Source of the DNA: Toxonevra muliebris
Lineage: Eukaryota > Arthropoda > Insecta > Diptera > Pallopteridae
DNA length: 64,000 nucleotides
NCBI GenBank assembly: GCA_963691655.1
Contig: CAVNUY010000056.1
Location: 1-64,000, forward strand
Reading direction: 5' to 3'
The notes under the pieces are model-generated. The model saw nothing but the letters and a program-made list of their open reading frames with translations. It was not told the DNA's origin and did not search any database. Numbering within the stretch: position 1 is the first letter of the stretch; the number at the start of each line of letters is the position of its first letter. Positions 38,398-52,700 of the stretch are shown here, piece after piece. A program made the translations under genes and the position numbers.

Positions 38398-41300
38398 CCG
38401 AATTTTAATTTCGAATTTTAATTCCGAATTTTAATTTCGAATTTTAATTTCGAATTTTAATTTCGAATTTTAATTTCGAATTTCAATTTCGAATTTTAAT
38501 TTCGAATTTTAATTCCGAATTTTAATTTCGAATTTTAATTTCGAATTTTAATTCCGAATTTTAATTCCGAATTTTAATTTCGAATTTTAATTTCGAATTT
38601 TAATTTCGAATTTTAATTCCGAATTTTAATTTCGAATTTTAATTTCGAATTTTAATTTCGAATTTTAATTTCGAATTTCAATTTCGAATTTTAATTTCGA
38701 ATTTTAATCGAATTTTAATTTTGAATTTTAATTCCGAATTTTAATTCCGAATTTTAATTTCGAATTTAAATTCCGAATTTTAATTTCGAATTTTAATTCC
38801 GAATTTTAATTCCGAATTTTAATTTCTAATTTTAATTTCGAATTTTAATTTCGAATTTTAATTTCGAATTTTAATTTCGAATTTAAATTTCGAATTTTAA
38901 TTTCGAATTTCAATTTCGAATTTTAATTTCGAATTTTAATCGAATTTTAATTTTGAATTTTAATTCCGAATTTTAATTTCGAATTTTAATTTCGAAATTT
39001 AATTCCGAATTTTAATTTCGAATTTTAATTTTGAATTTTAATTCCGAATTTTAATTTCGAATTTTAATTTCGAAATTTAATTCCGAATTTTAATTTCGAA
39101 TTTTAATTTCGAATTTTAATTTCGAATTTTAATTTCGAATTTTAATTTCGAATTTTAATTTCGAGTTTCAATTTCGAATTTTAAGTTCGAATTTTAATTT
39201 CGAATTTAAATTTCGAATTTTAATTTCGAATTTCAATTTCGAATTTTAATTTCGAATTTTAATTTCGAATTTTAGTTTCGAATTTTAATTTCGAATTTTA
39301 ATTCCGAATTTTAATTTCGAATTTTAATTTCGAATTTTAATTTCGAATTTTAATTTCGAATTTTAATTTCGAATTTTAATTCCGAATTTTAATTTCGAAT
39401 TTTAATTTCGAATTTTAATTCCGAAATTTAATTTCGAATTTTAATTTCGAATTTCAATTTCGAATTTTAATTTCGAATTTTAATTTCGAATTTCAATTTC
39501 GAATTTTAATTTCGAATTTTAATTTCGAATTTTAATTTCGAATTTTAATTTCGAATTTAAATTTCGAATTTCAATTTCGAATTTTAATTTCGAATTTTAA
39601 TTTCGAATTTCAATTTCGAATTTTAATTTCGAATTTTAATTTCGAATTTTAGTTTCGAATTTTAATTTCGAATTTTAATTTCGAATTTCAATTTCGAATT
39701 TTAATTTCGAATTTTAGTTTCGAATTTTAATTTCGAATTTAAATTTCGAATTTTAATTCCGAATTTTAATTTCGAATTTTAATTCCGAATTTTAATTTCG
39801 AATTTTAATTCCGAATTTTAATTTCGAATTTTAATTTCGAATTTTAATTTCGAATTTCAATTTCGAATTTTAATTTCGAATTTTAGTTTCGAATTTTAAT
39901 TTCGAATTTTAATTTCGAATTTTAATTTCGAATTTTAATTTCGAATTTTAATTTCGAATTTTAATTTCGAATTTTAATTTCGAATTTTAATTTCGAATTT
40001 TAATTTCGAGTTTCAATTTCGAATTTTAATTTCGAATTTTAATTTCGAGTTTCAATTTCGAATTTTAATTTCGAATTTTAATTTCGAATTTAAATTTCGA
40101 ATTTTAATTTCGAATTTTAATTTCGAATTTTAATTTCGAATTTTAATTTCGAGTTTCAATTTCGAATTTTAATTTCGAATTTTAATTTCGAATTTTAATT
40201 TCGAATTTTAATTTCGAATTTTAATTTCGAATTTTAATTTCGAGTTTCAATTTCGAATTTTTATTTCGAATTTTAATTTCGAATTTAAATTTCGAATTTT
40301 AATTTCGAATTTCAATTTCGAATTTTAATTTCGAATTTTAATTTCGAATTTTAGTTTCGAATTTTAATTTCGAATTTTAATTTCGAATTTTAATTTCGAA
40401 TTTTAATTTCGAATTTTAATTTCGAATTTTAATTTCGAGTTTCAATTTCGAATTTTAATTTCGAATTTTAATTTCGAATTTAAATTTCGAATTTTAATTT
40501 CGAATTTTAATCTCGAATTTTAATTTCGAATTTTAATTTCGAGTTTCAATTTCGAATTTTAATTTCGAATTTTAATTTCGAATTTAAATTTCGAATTTAA
40601 ATTTCGAATTTCAATTTCGAATTTCAATTTCGAATTTTAATTTCGAATTTTAATTTCGAATTTTAATTGCGAATTTTAATTTCGAATTTAAATTTCGAAT
40701 TTTAATTTCGAATTTCAATTTCGAATTTTAATTTCGAATTTTAATCGAATTTTAATTTTGAATTTTAATTCCGAATTTTAATTTCGAATTTTAATTTCGA
40801 AATTTAATTAAGAATTTTAATTTCGAATTTTAATTTTGAATTTTAATTCCGAATTTTAATTTCGAATTTTAATTTCGAATTTTAATTTCGAATTTTAATT
40901 CCGAATTTTAATTTCGAATTTTAATTTCAAGTTTCAATTTCGAATTTTAATTTCGAATTTTAATTTCGAATTTAAATTTCGAATTTTAATTTCGAATTTC
41001 AATTTCGAATTTTAATCTCGAATTTTAATTTCGAATTTTAATTTCGAATTTTAATTTCGAATTTAAATTTCGAATTTTAATTTCGAATTTCAATTTCGAA
41101 TTTTAATTCGAATTTTAATTTCGAATTTTAATTTCGAATTTCAATTTCGAATTTTAATTCCGAATTTTAATTCCGAATTTTAATTTCGAATTTAAATTCC
41201 GAATTTTAATTTCGAATTTTAATTCCGAATTTTAATTCCGAATTTTAATTTCTAATTTTAATTTCGAATTTTAATTCCGAATTTTAATTTCGAATTTTAA

Positions 41301-44300
41301 TTCCGAATTTTAATTCCGAATTTTAATTTCGAATTTAAATTCCGAATTTTAATTTCGAAATTTAATTCCGAATTTTAATTTCGAATTTTAATTTTGAATT
41401 TTAATTCCGAATTTTAATTTCGAATTTTAATTTCGAAATTTAATTCCGAATTTTAATTTCGAATTTTAATTCCGAATTTTAATTTCGAATTTTAATTTCA
41501 AGTTTCAATTTCGAATTTTAATTTCGAATTTTAATTTCGAATTTAAATTTCGAATTTTAATTTCGAATTTCAATTTCGAATTTTAATCTCGAATTTTAAT
41601 TTCGAATTTTAATTTCGAATTTTAATTTCGAATTTAAATTTCGAATTTTAATTTCTAATTTTAATTTCGAATTTTAATTCCGAATTTTAATTTCGAATTT
41701 TAATTCCGAATTTTAATTCCGAATTTTAATTTCGAATTTAAATTCCGAATTTTAATTCCGAATTTTAATTTCGAATTTAAATTCCGAATTTTAATTTCGA
41801 ATTTTAATTCCGAATTTTAATTCCGAATTTTAATTTCTAATTTTAATTTCGAATTTTAATTCCGAATTTTAATTTCGAATTTTAATTCCGAATTTTAATT
41901 CCGAATTTTAATTTCGAATTTAAATTCCGAATTTTAATTTCGAAATTTAATTCCGAATTTTAATTTCGAATTTTAATTTCGAATTTTAATTTCGAATTTT
42001 AATTTCGAATTTAAATTTCGAATTTTAATTTCGAATTTCAATTTCGAATTTTAATCTCGAATTTTAATTTCGAATTTTAATTTCGAATTTTAATTTCGAA
42101 TTTAAATTTCGAATTTTAATTTCGAATTTCAATTTCGAATTTTAATTCGAATTTTAATTTCGAATTTTAATTTCGAATTTCAATTTCGAATTTTAATTCC
42201 GAATTTTAATTCCGAATTTTAATTTCGAATTTAAATTCCGAATTTTAATTTCGAATTTTAATTCCGAATTTTAATTCCGAATTTTAATTTCGAATTTTAA
42301 TTCCGAATTTTAATTTCGAATTTTAATTCCGAATTTTAATTTCGAATTTTAATTCCGAATTTTAATTTCGAATTTAAATTTCGAATTTTAATTTCGAATT
42401 TTAATTTCGAATATTAATTTCGAATTTTAATTTCGAGTTTCAATTTCGAATTTTAATTTCGAAATTAAATTTCGAATTTAAATTTCGAATTTTAATTTCG
42501 AATTTCAATTTCGAATTTCAATTTCGAATTTTAATTTCGAATTTTAATTTCGAATTTTAATTTCAAATTTTAATTCCGAATTTTAATTTCGAATTTAAAT
42601 TCCGAATTTTAATTTCGAATTTTAATTTCGAATTTTAATTTCGAATTTTAATTCGAATTTTAATTTCGAATTTTAATTCGAATTTTAATTTCGAATTTTA
42701 ATTTCGAATTTCAATTTCGAATTTTAATTCCGAATTTTAATTCCGAATTTTAATTTCGAATTTAAATTCCGAATTTTAATTTCAAATTTTAATTCCGAAT
42801 TTTAATTTCGAATTTAAATTCCGAATTTTAATTTCGAATTTTAATTTCGAATTTTCATTTCGAATTTTAATTCGAATTTTAATTTCGAATTTTAATTCGA
42901 ATTTTAATTTCGAATTTTAATTTCGAATTTCAATTTCGAATTTTAATTCCGAATTTTAATTCCGAATTTTAATTTCGAATTTAAATTCCGAATTTTAATT
43001 TCTAATTTTATTTCCGAATTTTAATTTCTAATTTTAATTTCGAATTTTAATTTCGAATTTTAATTTCGAATTTTAATTTCGAATTTTAATTTCGAATTTC
43101 AATTTCGAATTTTAATTTCGAGTTTCAATTTCGAATTTTAATTTCGAATTTTAATTTCGAATTTAAATTTCGAATTTTAATTTTGAATTTCAATTTCGAA
43201 TTTTAATTTCGAATTTTAATTTCGAATTTTAATTTCGAATTTTAGTTTCGAATTTTAATTTCGAATTTTAATTCCGAATTTTAATTTCGAATTTTAATTT
43301 CGAATTTTAATTTCGAATTTTAATTCCGAATTTTAATTTCGAATTTTAATTTCGAATTTTAATTTCGAATTTTAATTTCGAATTTTAATTTCGAATTTTA
43401 ATTTCGAATTTTAATTTCGAATTTTAATTCGAATTTTAATTTCGAATTTTAATTCGAATTTTAATTTCGAATTTTAATTTCGAATTTCAATTTCGAATTT
43501 TAATTCCGAATTTTAATTCCGAATTTTAATTTCGAATTTAAATTCCGAATTTTAATTTCGAATTTTATTTCCGAATTTTAATTTCTAATTTTAATTTCGA
43601 ATTTAAATTTCGAATTTTAATTTCAAATTTCAATTTCGAATTTTAATTTCGAATTTTAATTTCGAATTTTAATTTCAAATTTTAATTCCGAATTTTAATT
43701 TCGAATTTTAATCGAATTTTAATTTCGAATTTCAATTTCGAATTTTAATTTCGAATTTTAATTCCGAATTTTAATTTCGAATTTAAATTCCGAATTTTAA
43801 TTTCGAATTTTAATTTCGAATTTTAATTTCGAATTTTAATTTCGAATTTTAATTCCGAATTTTAATTTCGAATTTAAATTCCGAATTTTAATTTCGAATT
43901 TTAATTTCGAATTTTAATTTCGAATTTTAATTCGAATTTTAATTTCGAATTTTAATTCGAATTTTAATTTCGAATTTTAATTTCGAATTTCAATTTCGAA
44001 TTTTAATTCCGAATTTTAATTCCGAATTTTAATTTCGAATTTAAATTCCGAATTTTAATTTCGAATTTTATTTCCGAATTTTAATTTCTAATTTTAATTT
44101 CGAATTTTAATTTCGAATTTTAATTTCCAATTTTAATTTCGAATTTCAATTTCGAATTTAAATTTCGAGTTTCAATTTCGAATTTTAATTTCGAATTTTA
44201 ATTTCGAATTTCAATTTCGAATTTTAATTTCGAATTTTAATTTCGAATTTTAATTTCGAATTTTAATTTAAAATTTTAATTTAAAATTTTAATTTCGAAT

Positions 44301-47300
44301 TTTAATTTCGAATTTTAATTTCGAAATTTAATTTCGAATTTGAATTTCGAATTTCAATTTCGAATTTTAATTTCGAATTTTAATTTCGAATTTTAATTTC
44401 GAATTTTAATTTCGAATTTTAATTTCGAATTTTAATTTCAAATTTTAATTTCGAATTTCAATTTCGAATTTTAATTTCGAATTTTAATTTCGAATTTTAA
44501 TTTCGAATTTTGATTTCGAATTTTAATTCCGAATTTTAATTTCGAATTTTAATTCCGGATTTTAAGTTCGAATTTTAATTCCGAATTTTAATTTCGAATT
44601 TCAATTTCGAATTTCAATTTCGAATTTTATTTTCGAATTTCAACTTCGAATTTTAATTTCGAATTTTAATTTCGAATTTTAATTTCGAATTCTAATTTCG
44701 AATTTCAATTTCGAATTTTAATTTCGAATTTTGATTTCGAATTTAATTTCGAATTTTAATTCCGAATTTTAATTCCGAATTTTAATTTCGAATTTCAATT
44801 TCGAATTTTAATTTCGAATTTTAGTTTCGAATTTTAATTTCGAATTTTAATTTCGAATTTTAATTTCGAATTTTAATTTCTAATTTCAATTTCAAATTTT
44901 AATTTCGAATTTCAATTTCGAATTTCAATTTCGAATTTCAATTTCGAATTTTAATTTCGAACTTGAATTTCGAATTTTAATTTCGAATTTCAATTTCAAA
45001 TTTTAATTTCGAATTTCAATTTCGAATTTCAATTTCGAATTTCAATTTCGAATTTTAATTTCGAACTTGAATTTCGAATTTTAATTTCGAATTTAAATTT
45101 CAAATTTTAATTTCGAATTTAAATTTCGAATTTTAATTTCGAATTTTAATTTCGAATTTTAATTTCGAATATTAATTTCGAGTTTCAATTTCGAATTTTA
45201 ATTTCGAATTTAAATTTCGAATTTAAATTTCGAATTTTAATTTCGAATTTCAATTTCGAATTTCAATTTCGAATTTTAATTTCGAATTTTAATTTCGAAT
45301 TTTAATTTCGAATTTTAATTTCGAATTTAAATTTCGAATTTTAATTTCGAATTTCAATTTCGAATTTTAATTTCGAATTTTAATCGAATTTTAATTTTGA
45401 ATTTTAATTCCGAATTTTAATTCCGAATTTTAATTTCGAATTTTAATTTCGAAATTTAATTCCGAATTTTAATTTCGAATTTTAATTTCGAATTTTAATT
45501 TCGAATTTTAATTTCGAATTTTAATTTCGAATTTAAATTTCGAATTTTAATTTCGAATTTCAATTTCGAATTTTAATTTCGAATTTTAATCGAATTTTAA
45601 TTTCGAATTTTAATTTCGAATTTTAATTTCGAGTTTTAATTTCGAATTTTAGTTTCGAATTTTAATTTCGAATTTTAATTCCGAATTTTAATTTCGAATT
45701 TTAATTTCGAATTTTAATTTCGAATTTTAATTCCGAATTTTAATTTCGAATGTTAATTTCGAATTTTAATTTCGAATTTTAATTTCGAATTTTAATTTCG
45801 AATTTTAATTTCGAATTTTAATTTCGAATTTTAATTTCGAATTTTAATTTCGAATTTTAATTTCGAGTTTCAATTTCGAATTTTAATTTCGAATTTTAAT
45901 TTCGAATTTAAATTTCGAATTTTAATTTCGAATTTTAATCTCGAATTTTAATTTCGAATTTTAATTTCGAGTTTCAATTTCGAATTTTAATTTCGAATTT
46001 TAATTTCGAATTTAAATTTCGAATTTAAATTTCGAATTTCAATTTCGAATTTCAATTTCGAATTTTAATTTCGAATTTTAATTTCGAATTTTAATTTCGA
46101 ATTTTAATTTCGAATTTAAATTTCGAATTTTAATTTCGAATTTCAATTTCGAATTTTAATTTCGAATTTTAATCGAATTTTAATTTTGAATTTTAATTCC
46201 GAATTTTAATTTCGAATTTTAATTTCGAAATTTAATTCCGAATTTTAATTTCGAATTTTAATTTTGAATTTTAATTCCGAATTTTAATTTCGAATTTTAA
46301 TTTCGAAATTTAATTCCGAATTTTAATTTCGAATTTTAATTTCGAATTTTAATTCCGAATTTTAATTTCGAATTTTAATTTCAAGTTTCAATTTCGAATT
46401 TTAATTTCGAATTTTAATTTCGAATTTAAATTTCGAATTTTAATTTCGAATTTCAATTTCGAATTTTAATCTCGAATTTTAATTTCGAATTTTAATTTCG
46501 AATTTTAATTTCGAATTTAAATTTCGAATTTTAATTTCGAATTTCAATTTCGAATTTTAATTCGAATTTTAATTTCGAATTTTAATTTCGAATTTCAATT
46601 TCGAATTTTAATTCCGAATTTTAATTCCGAATTTTAATTTCGAATTTAAATTCCGAATTTTAATTTCGAATTTTAATTCCGAATTTTAATTCCGAATTTT
46701 AATTTCTAATTTTAATTTCGAATTTTAATTCCGAATTTTAATTTCGAATTTTAATTCCGAATTTTAATTCCGAATTTTAATTTCGAATTTAAATTCCGAA
46801 TTTTAATTTCGAAATTTAATTCCGAATTTTAATTTCGAATTTTAATTTCGAATTTTAATTCCGAATTTTAATTTCGAATTTTAATTTCAAGTTTCAATTT
46901 CGAATTTTAATTTCGAATTTTAATTTCGAATTTAAATTTCGAATTTTAATTTCGAATTTCAATTTCGAGTTTTAATCTCGAATTTTAATTTCGAATTTTA
47001 ATTTCGAATTTTAATTTCGAATTTAAATTTCGAATTTTAATTTCGAATTTCAATTTCGAATTTTAATTCGAATTTTAATTTCGAATTTTAATTTCGAATT
47101 TCAATTTCGAATTTTAATTCCGAATTTTAATTCCGAATTTTAATTTCGAATTTAAATTCCGAATTTTAATTTCGAATTTTAATTCCGAATTTTAATTCCG
47201 AATTTTAATTTCGAATTTTAATTCCGAATTTTAATTTCGAATTTTAATTCCGAATTTTAATTTCGAATTTTAATTCCGAATTTTAATTCCGAATTTTAAT

Positions 47301-47535
47301 TTCGAATTTAAATTTCGAATTTTAATTTCGAATTTTAATTTCGAATATTAATTTCGAATTTTAATTTCGAGTTTCAATTTCGAATTTTAATTTCGAATTT
47401 AAATTTCGAATTTAAATTTCGAATTTTAAGTTCGAATTTCAATTTCGAATTTCAATTTCGAATTTTAATTTCGAATTTTAATTTCGAATTTTAATTTCAA
47501 ATTTTAATTCCGAATTTTAATTTCGAATTTAAATT
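38398..47535 (-). repeat. 9,138-bp tandem duplication, copy 2
   Basis: Counterpart of 29,260-38,397: markers at 38,709, 40,812, 41,499, 42,409, 42,654, 42,873, 43,713, 44,558, 44,959, 45,063 and 45,167, each +9,138. There is no net gain or loss across the whole tested span, so the two copies look very recent. The internal 4,934-bp GAATATT spacing is kept (42,409 to 47,343). Confidence 0.88.
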
Positions 47536-49930
47536 CCGAATTTTAATTTCGAATTTTAATTTCGAATTTTAATTTCGAATTTTAATTCGAATTTTAATTT
47601 CGAATTTTAATTCGAATTTTAATTTCGAATTTTAATTTCGAATTTCAATTTCGAATTTTAATTCCGAATTTTAATTCCGAATTTTAATTTCGAATTTAAA
47701 TTCCGAATTTTAATTTCCAATTTTAATTCCGAATTTTAATTTCGAATTTAAATTCCGAATTTTAATTTCGAATTTTAATTTCGAATTTTAATTCGAATTT
47801 TAATTTCGAATTTTAATTCGAATTTTAATTTCGAATTTTAATTTCGAATTTCAATTTCGAATTTTAATTCCGAATTTTAATTCCGAATTTTAATTTCGAA
47901 TTTAAATTCCGAATTTTAATTTCTAATTTTATTTCCGAATTTTAATTTCTAATTTTAATTTCGAATTTTAATTTCGAATTTTAATTTCGAATTTTAATTT
48001 CGAATTTTAATTTCGAATTTCAATTTCGAATTTTAATTTCGAGTTTCAATTTCGAATTTTAATTTCGAATTTTAATTTCGAATTTAAATTTCGAATTTTA
48101 ATTTCGAATTTCAATTTCGAATTTTAATTTCGAATTTTAATTTCGAATTTTAATTTCGAATTTTAATTTCGAATTTTAATTTCGAATTTTAATTTCGAAT
48201 TTTAATTCCGAATTTTAATTTCGAATTTTAATTTCGAATTTTAATTTCGAATTTTAATTTCGAATTTTAATTTCGAATTTTAATTTCGAATTTTAATTTC
48301 GAATTTTAATTCGAATTTTAATTTCGAATTTTAATTCGAATTTTAATTTCGAATTTTAATTTCGAATTTCAATTTCGAATTTTAATTCCGAATTTTAATT
48401 CCGAATTTTAATTTCGAATTTAAATTCCGAATTTTAATTTCGAATTTTATTTCCGAATTTTAATTTCTAATTTTAATTTCGAATTTTAATTTCGAATTTT
48501 AATTTCGAATTTTAATTTCAAATTTCAATTTCGAATTTTAATTTCGAATTTTAATTTCGAATTTTAATTTCAAATTTTAATTCCGAATTTTAATTTCGAA
48601 TTTTAATCGAATTTTAATTTCGAATTTCAATTTCGAATTTTAATTTCGAATTTTAATTCCGAATTTTAATTTCGAATTTAAATTCCGAATTTTAATTTCG
48701 AATTTTAATTTCGAATTTTAATTTCGAATTTTAATTTCGAATTTTAATTCCGAATTTTAATTTCGAATTTAAATTCCGAATTTTAATTTCGAATTTTAAT
48801 TTCGAATTTTAATTTCGAATTTTAATTCGAATTTTAATTTCGAATTTTAATTCGAATTTTAATTTCGAATTTTAATTTCGAATTTCAATTTCGAATTTTA
48901 ATTCCGAATTTTAATTCCGAATTTTAATTTCGAATTTAAATTCCGAATTTTAATTTCGAATTTTATTTCCGAATTTTAATTTCTAATTTTAATTTCGAAT
49001 TTTAATTTCGAATTTTAATTTCGAATTTCAATTTCGAATTTTAATTTCGAGTTTAAATTTCGAATTTTAATTTCGAATTTTAATTTCGAATTTCAATTTC
49101 GAATTTTAATTTCGAATTTTAATTTAAAATTTTAATTTAAAATTTTAATTTCGAATTTTAATTTCGAATTTTAATTTCGAAATTTAATTTCGAATTTGAA
49201 TTTCGAATTTCAATTTCGAATTTTAATTTCGAATTTTAATTTCGAATTTTAATTTCGAATTTTAATTTCGAATTTTAATTTCGAATTTTAATTTCAAATT
49301 TTAATTTCGAATTTCAATTTCGAATTTTAATTTCGAATCTTAATTTCGAATTTTAATTTCGAATTTTGATTTCGAATTTTAATTCCGAATTTTAATTTCG
49401 AATTTTAATTCCGGATTTTAAGTTCGAATTTTAATTCCGAATTTTAATATCGAATTTCAATTTCGAATTTCAATTTCGAATTTTATTTTCGAATTTCAAT
49501 TTCGAATTTTAATTTCGAATTTTAATTTCGAATTTTAATTTCGAATTCTAATTTCGAATTTCAATTTCGAATTTTAAATTCGAATTTTGATTTCGAATTT
49601 AATTTCGAATTTTAATTCCGAATTTTAATTCCGAATTTTAATTTCGAATTTTAATTTCGAATTTTAATTTTGAATTTCAATTTCGAATTTTAATTTCGAA
49701 TTTTAATTTCGAATTTTAATTTCGAATTTTAATTTCTAATTTCAATTTCAAATTTTAATTTCGAATTTCAATTTCGAATTTCAATTTCGAATTTCAATTT
49801 CGAATTTTAATTTCGAACTTGAATTTCGAATTTTAATTTCGAATTTCAATTTCAAATTTTAATTTCGAATTTCAATTTCGAATTTCAATTTCGAATTTTA
49901 ATTTCGAATTTTAATTTCGAATTTTAATTT
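47341..49930 (-). repeat. Partial further copy of the 33-36 kb module
   Basis: From GAATATT (47,343) the order follows 33,271 onward (+14,072) and 42,409 onward (+4,934): a 12-bp unit at 47,588, then 12-bp unit pairs at about 47.8, 48.3 and 48.8 kb, CCGGATTTTAAG at 49,414 and GAACTTGAA at 49,815. Offsets fall from 4,934 to 4,921 and then 4,856, so six units are lost along the way. The TTTTCATTTC variant present in copies 1 and 2 is absent. The first about 200 bp overlap the end of copy 2 of the 9,138-bp duplication. Confidence 0.75.
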
Positions 49931-50243
49931 CGAATTTTAATTTCGAATTTTAATTTCGAATTTAAATTCCGAATTTTAATTTCGAATTTTAATTTCGAAT
50001 TTTAATTTCGAATTTTAATTTCGAATTTAAATTTCGAATTTTAATTTCGAATTTCAATTTCGAATTTTAATTTCGAATTTTAATTTCGAATTTTAATTTC
50101 GAATTTTAATTTCGAATTTTAGTTTCGAATTTTAATTTCGAATTTTAATTTCGAATTTTAATTTCGAATTTTAATTTCGAATTTTAATTTCGAATTTTAA
50201 TTCCGAATTTTAATTTCGAATTTTAATTTCGAATTTTAATTTC

Positions 50244-51411
50244 GAATTTTATTTCCGAATTTTAATTTCTAATTTTAATTTCGAATTTTAATTTCGAATT
50301 TTAATTTCGAATTTAAATTTCGAATTTTAATTTCGAATTTCAATTTCGAATTTTAATTTCGAATTTTAATTTCTAAATTTAATTTCGAATTTTAATTTCG
50401 AATTTTAATTTCGAATTTAAATTTCGAATTTTAATTTCGAATTTCAATTTCGAATTTTAATTTCGAATTTTAATTTCGAATTTTAATTTCGAATTTTAAT
50501 TTCGAATTTTAATTTCGAATTTTAGTTTCGAATTTTAATTTCGAATTTTAATTCCGAATTTTAATTTCGAATTTTAATTTCGAATTTTAATTTCGAATTT
50601 TAATTCCGAATTTTAATTTCGAATTTTAATTTCGAATTTCAATTTCGAATTTTAATTTCTAATTTTAATTTCGAATTTTAATTTCGAATTTAAATTTCGA
50701 ATTTTAATTTCGAATTTCAATTTCGAATTTTAATTTCGAATTTTAATTTCGAATTTCAATTTCGAATTTTAATTTCAAATTTTAATTTCGAATTTTAATT
50801 TCGAATTTTAATTTCGAATTTTAATTTCGAATTTTAGTTTCGAATTTTAATTTCGAATTTTAATTCCGAATTTTAATTTCGAATTTTAATTTCGAATTTT
50901 AATTTCGAATTTTAATTCCGAATTTTAATTTCGAATTTTAATTTCGAATTTTAATTTCGAATTTTAATTTCGAATTTTAATTTCGAATTTTAATTTCGAG
51001 TTTCAATTTCGAATTTTAATTTCTAATTTTAATTTCGAATTTAAATTTCGAATTTTAATTTCGAATTTAAATTCCGAATTTTAATTTCGAATTTTAATTT
51101 CGAATTTAAATTTCGAATTTTAATTTCGAATTTTAATTTCGAATTTCAATTTCGAATTTTAATTTCGAATTTTAATCGAATTTTAATTTTGAATTTTAAT
51201 TCCGAATTTCAATTTCGAATTTTAATTCCGAATTTTAGTTTCGAATTTAAATTCCGAATTTTAATTTCGAATTTTAATTTCGAATTTTGATTTCGAATTT
51301 TAATTTCGAATTTTAATTTCGAATTTTAATTTCGAATTTTAATTTCGAATTTTAATTTCGAATTTTAATTCCGAATTTTAATTTCGAATTTTAATTTCGA
51401 ATTTTAATTTC
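50244..51411 (-). repeat. 1,168-bp higher-order repeat, copy 1
   Basis: GAATTTTATTTCC (50,244), a CTAAATTT unit (50,373) and a CTAATTTT unit (50,659) recur at +1,168 bp. The period equals 90 units minus 2 bp, accounted for by one 11-bp unit (CG at 51,177). Confidence 0.85.
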
Positions 51412-52345
51412 GAATTTTATTTCCGAATTTTAATTTCTAATTTTAATTTCGAATTTTAATTTCGAATTTTAATTTCGAATTTAAATTTCGAATTTTAATT
51501 TCGAATTTCAATTTCGAATTTTAATTTCGAATTTTAATTTCTAATTTTAATTTCGAATTTTAATTTCGAATTTTAATTTCGAATTTAAATTTCGAATTTT
51601 AATTTCGAATTTCAATTTCGAATTTTAATTTCGAATTTTAATTTCGAATTTTAATTTCGAATTTTAATTTCGAATTTTAATTTCGAATTTTAGTTTCGAA
51701 TTTTAATTTCGAATTTTAATTCCGAATTTTAATTTCGAATTTTAATTTCGAATTTTAATTTCGAATTTTAATTCCGAATTTTAATTTCGAATTTTAATTT
51801 CGAATTTCAATTTCGAATTTTAATTTCTAATTTTAATTTCGAATTTTAATTTCGAATTTTAATTTCGAATTTAAATTTCGAATTTTAATTTCGAATTTCA
51901 ATTTCGAATTTTAATTTCGAATTTTAATTTCGAATTTCAATTTCGAATTTTAATTTCAAATTTTAATTTCGAATTTTAATTTCGAATTTTAATTTCGAAT
52001 TTTAATTTCGAGTTTCAATTTCGAATTTTAATTTCTAATTTTAATTTCGAATTTAAATTTCGAATTTTAATTTCGAATTTCAATTTCGAATTTTAATTTC
52101 GAATTTTAATTTCGAATTTAAATTTCGAATTTTAATTTCGAATTTTAATTTCGAATTTCAATCGAATTTTAATTTTGAATTTTAATTCCGAATTTCAATT
52201 TCGAATTTTAATTCCGAATTTTAGTTTCGAATTTAAATTCCGAATTTTAATTTCGAATTTTAATTTCGAATTTTGATTTCGAATTTTAATTTCGAATTTT
52301 AATTTCGAATTTTAATTTCGAATTTCAATTTCGAATTTTAATTTC
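51412..52345 (-). repeat. 1,168-bp higher-order repeat, copy 2 (shortened)
   Basis: Markers lie at 51,412, 51,541 and 51,827. Further on the offset drops to 1,012 bp (51,023 to 52,035) and then 986 bp (51,177 to 52,163), so this copy has lost about 14 units in two steps before the next GAATTTTATTTCC at 52,346. Confidence 0.8.
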
Positions 52346-52700
52346 GAATTTTATTTCCGAATTTTAATTTCTAATTTTAATTTCGAATTTTAATTTCGAA
52401 TTTTAATTTCGAATTTAAATTTCGAATTTTAATTCCGAATTTCAATTTCGAATTTTAATTCCGAATTTTAGTTTCGAATTTAAATTCCGAATTTTAATTT
52501 CGAATTTTAATTTCGAATTTTGATTTCGAATTTTAATTTCGAATTTTAATTTCGAATTTTATTTCCGAATTTTAATTTCTAATTTTAATTTAGAATTTTA
52601 ATTTCGAATTTTAATTTCGAATTTAAATTTCGAATTTTAATTCCGAATTTTAATTTCGAATTTAAATTCCGAATTTTAATTTCGAATTTTAATTTCGAAT
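52346..52700 (-). repeat. Triplicated module, copy 1
   Basis: Two GAATTTTATTTCC units 208 bp apart (52,346 and 52,554) flank units containing TTTAGTTTC and TTTTGATTTC. The same pair occurs at 55,255/55,463 (+2,909) and 58,024/58,232 (a further +2,769). Confidence 0.8.
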
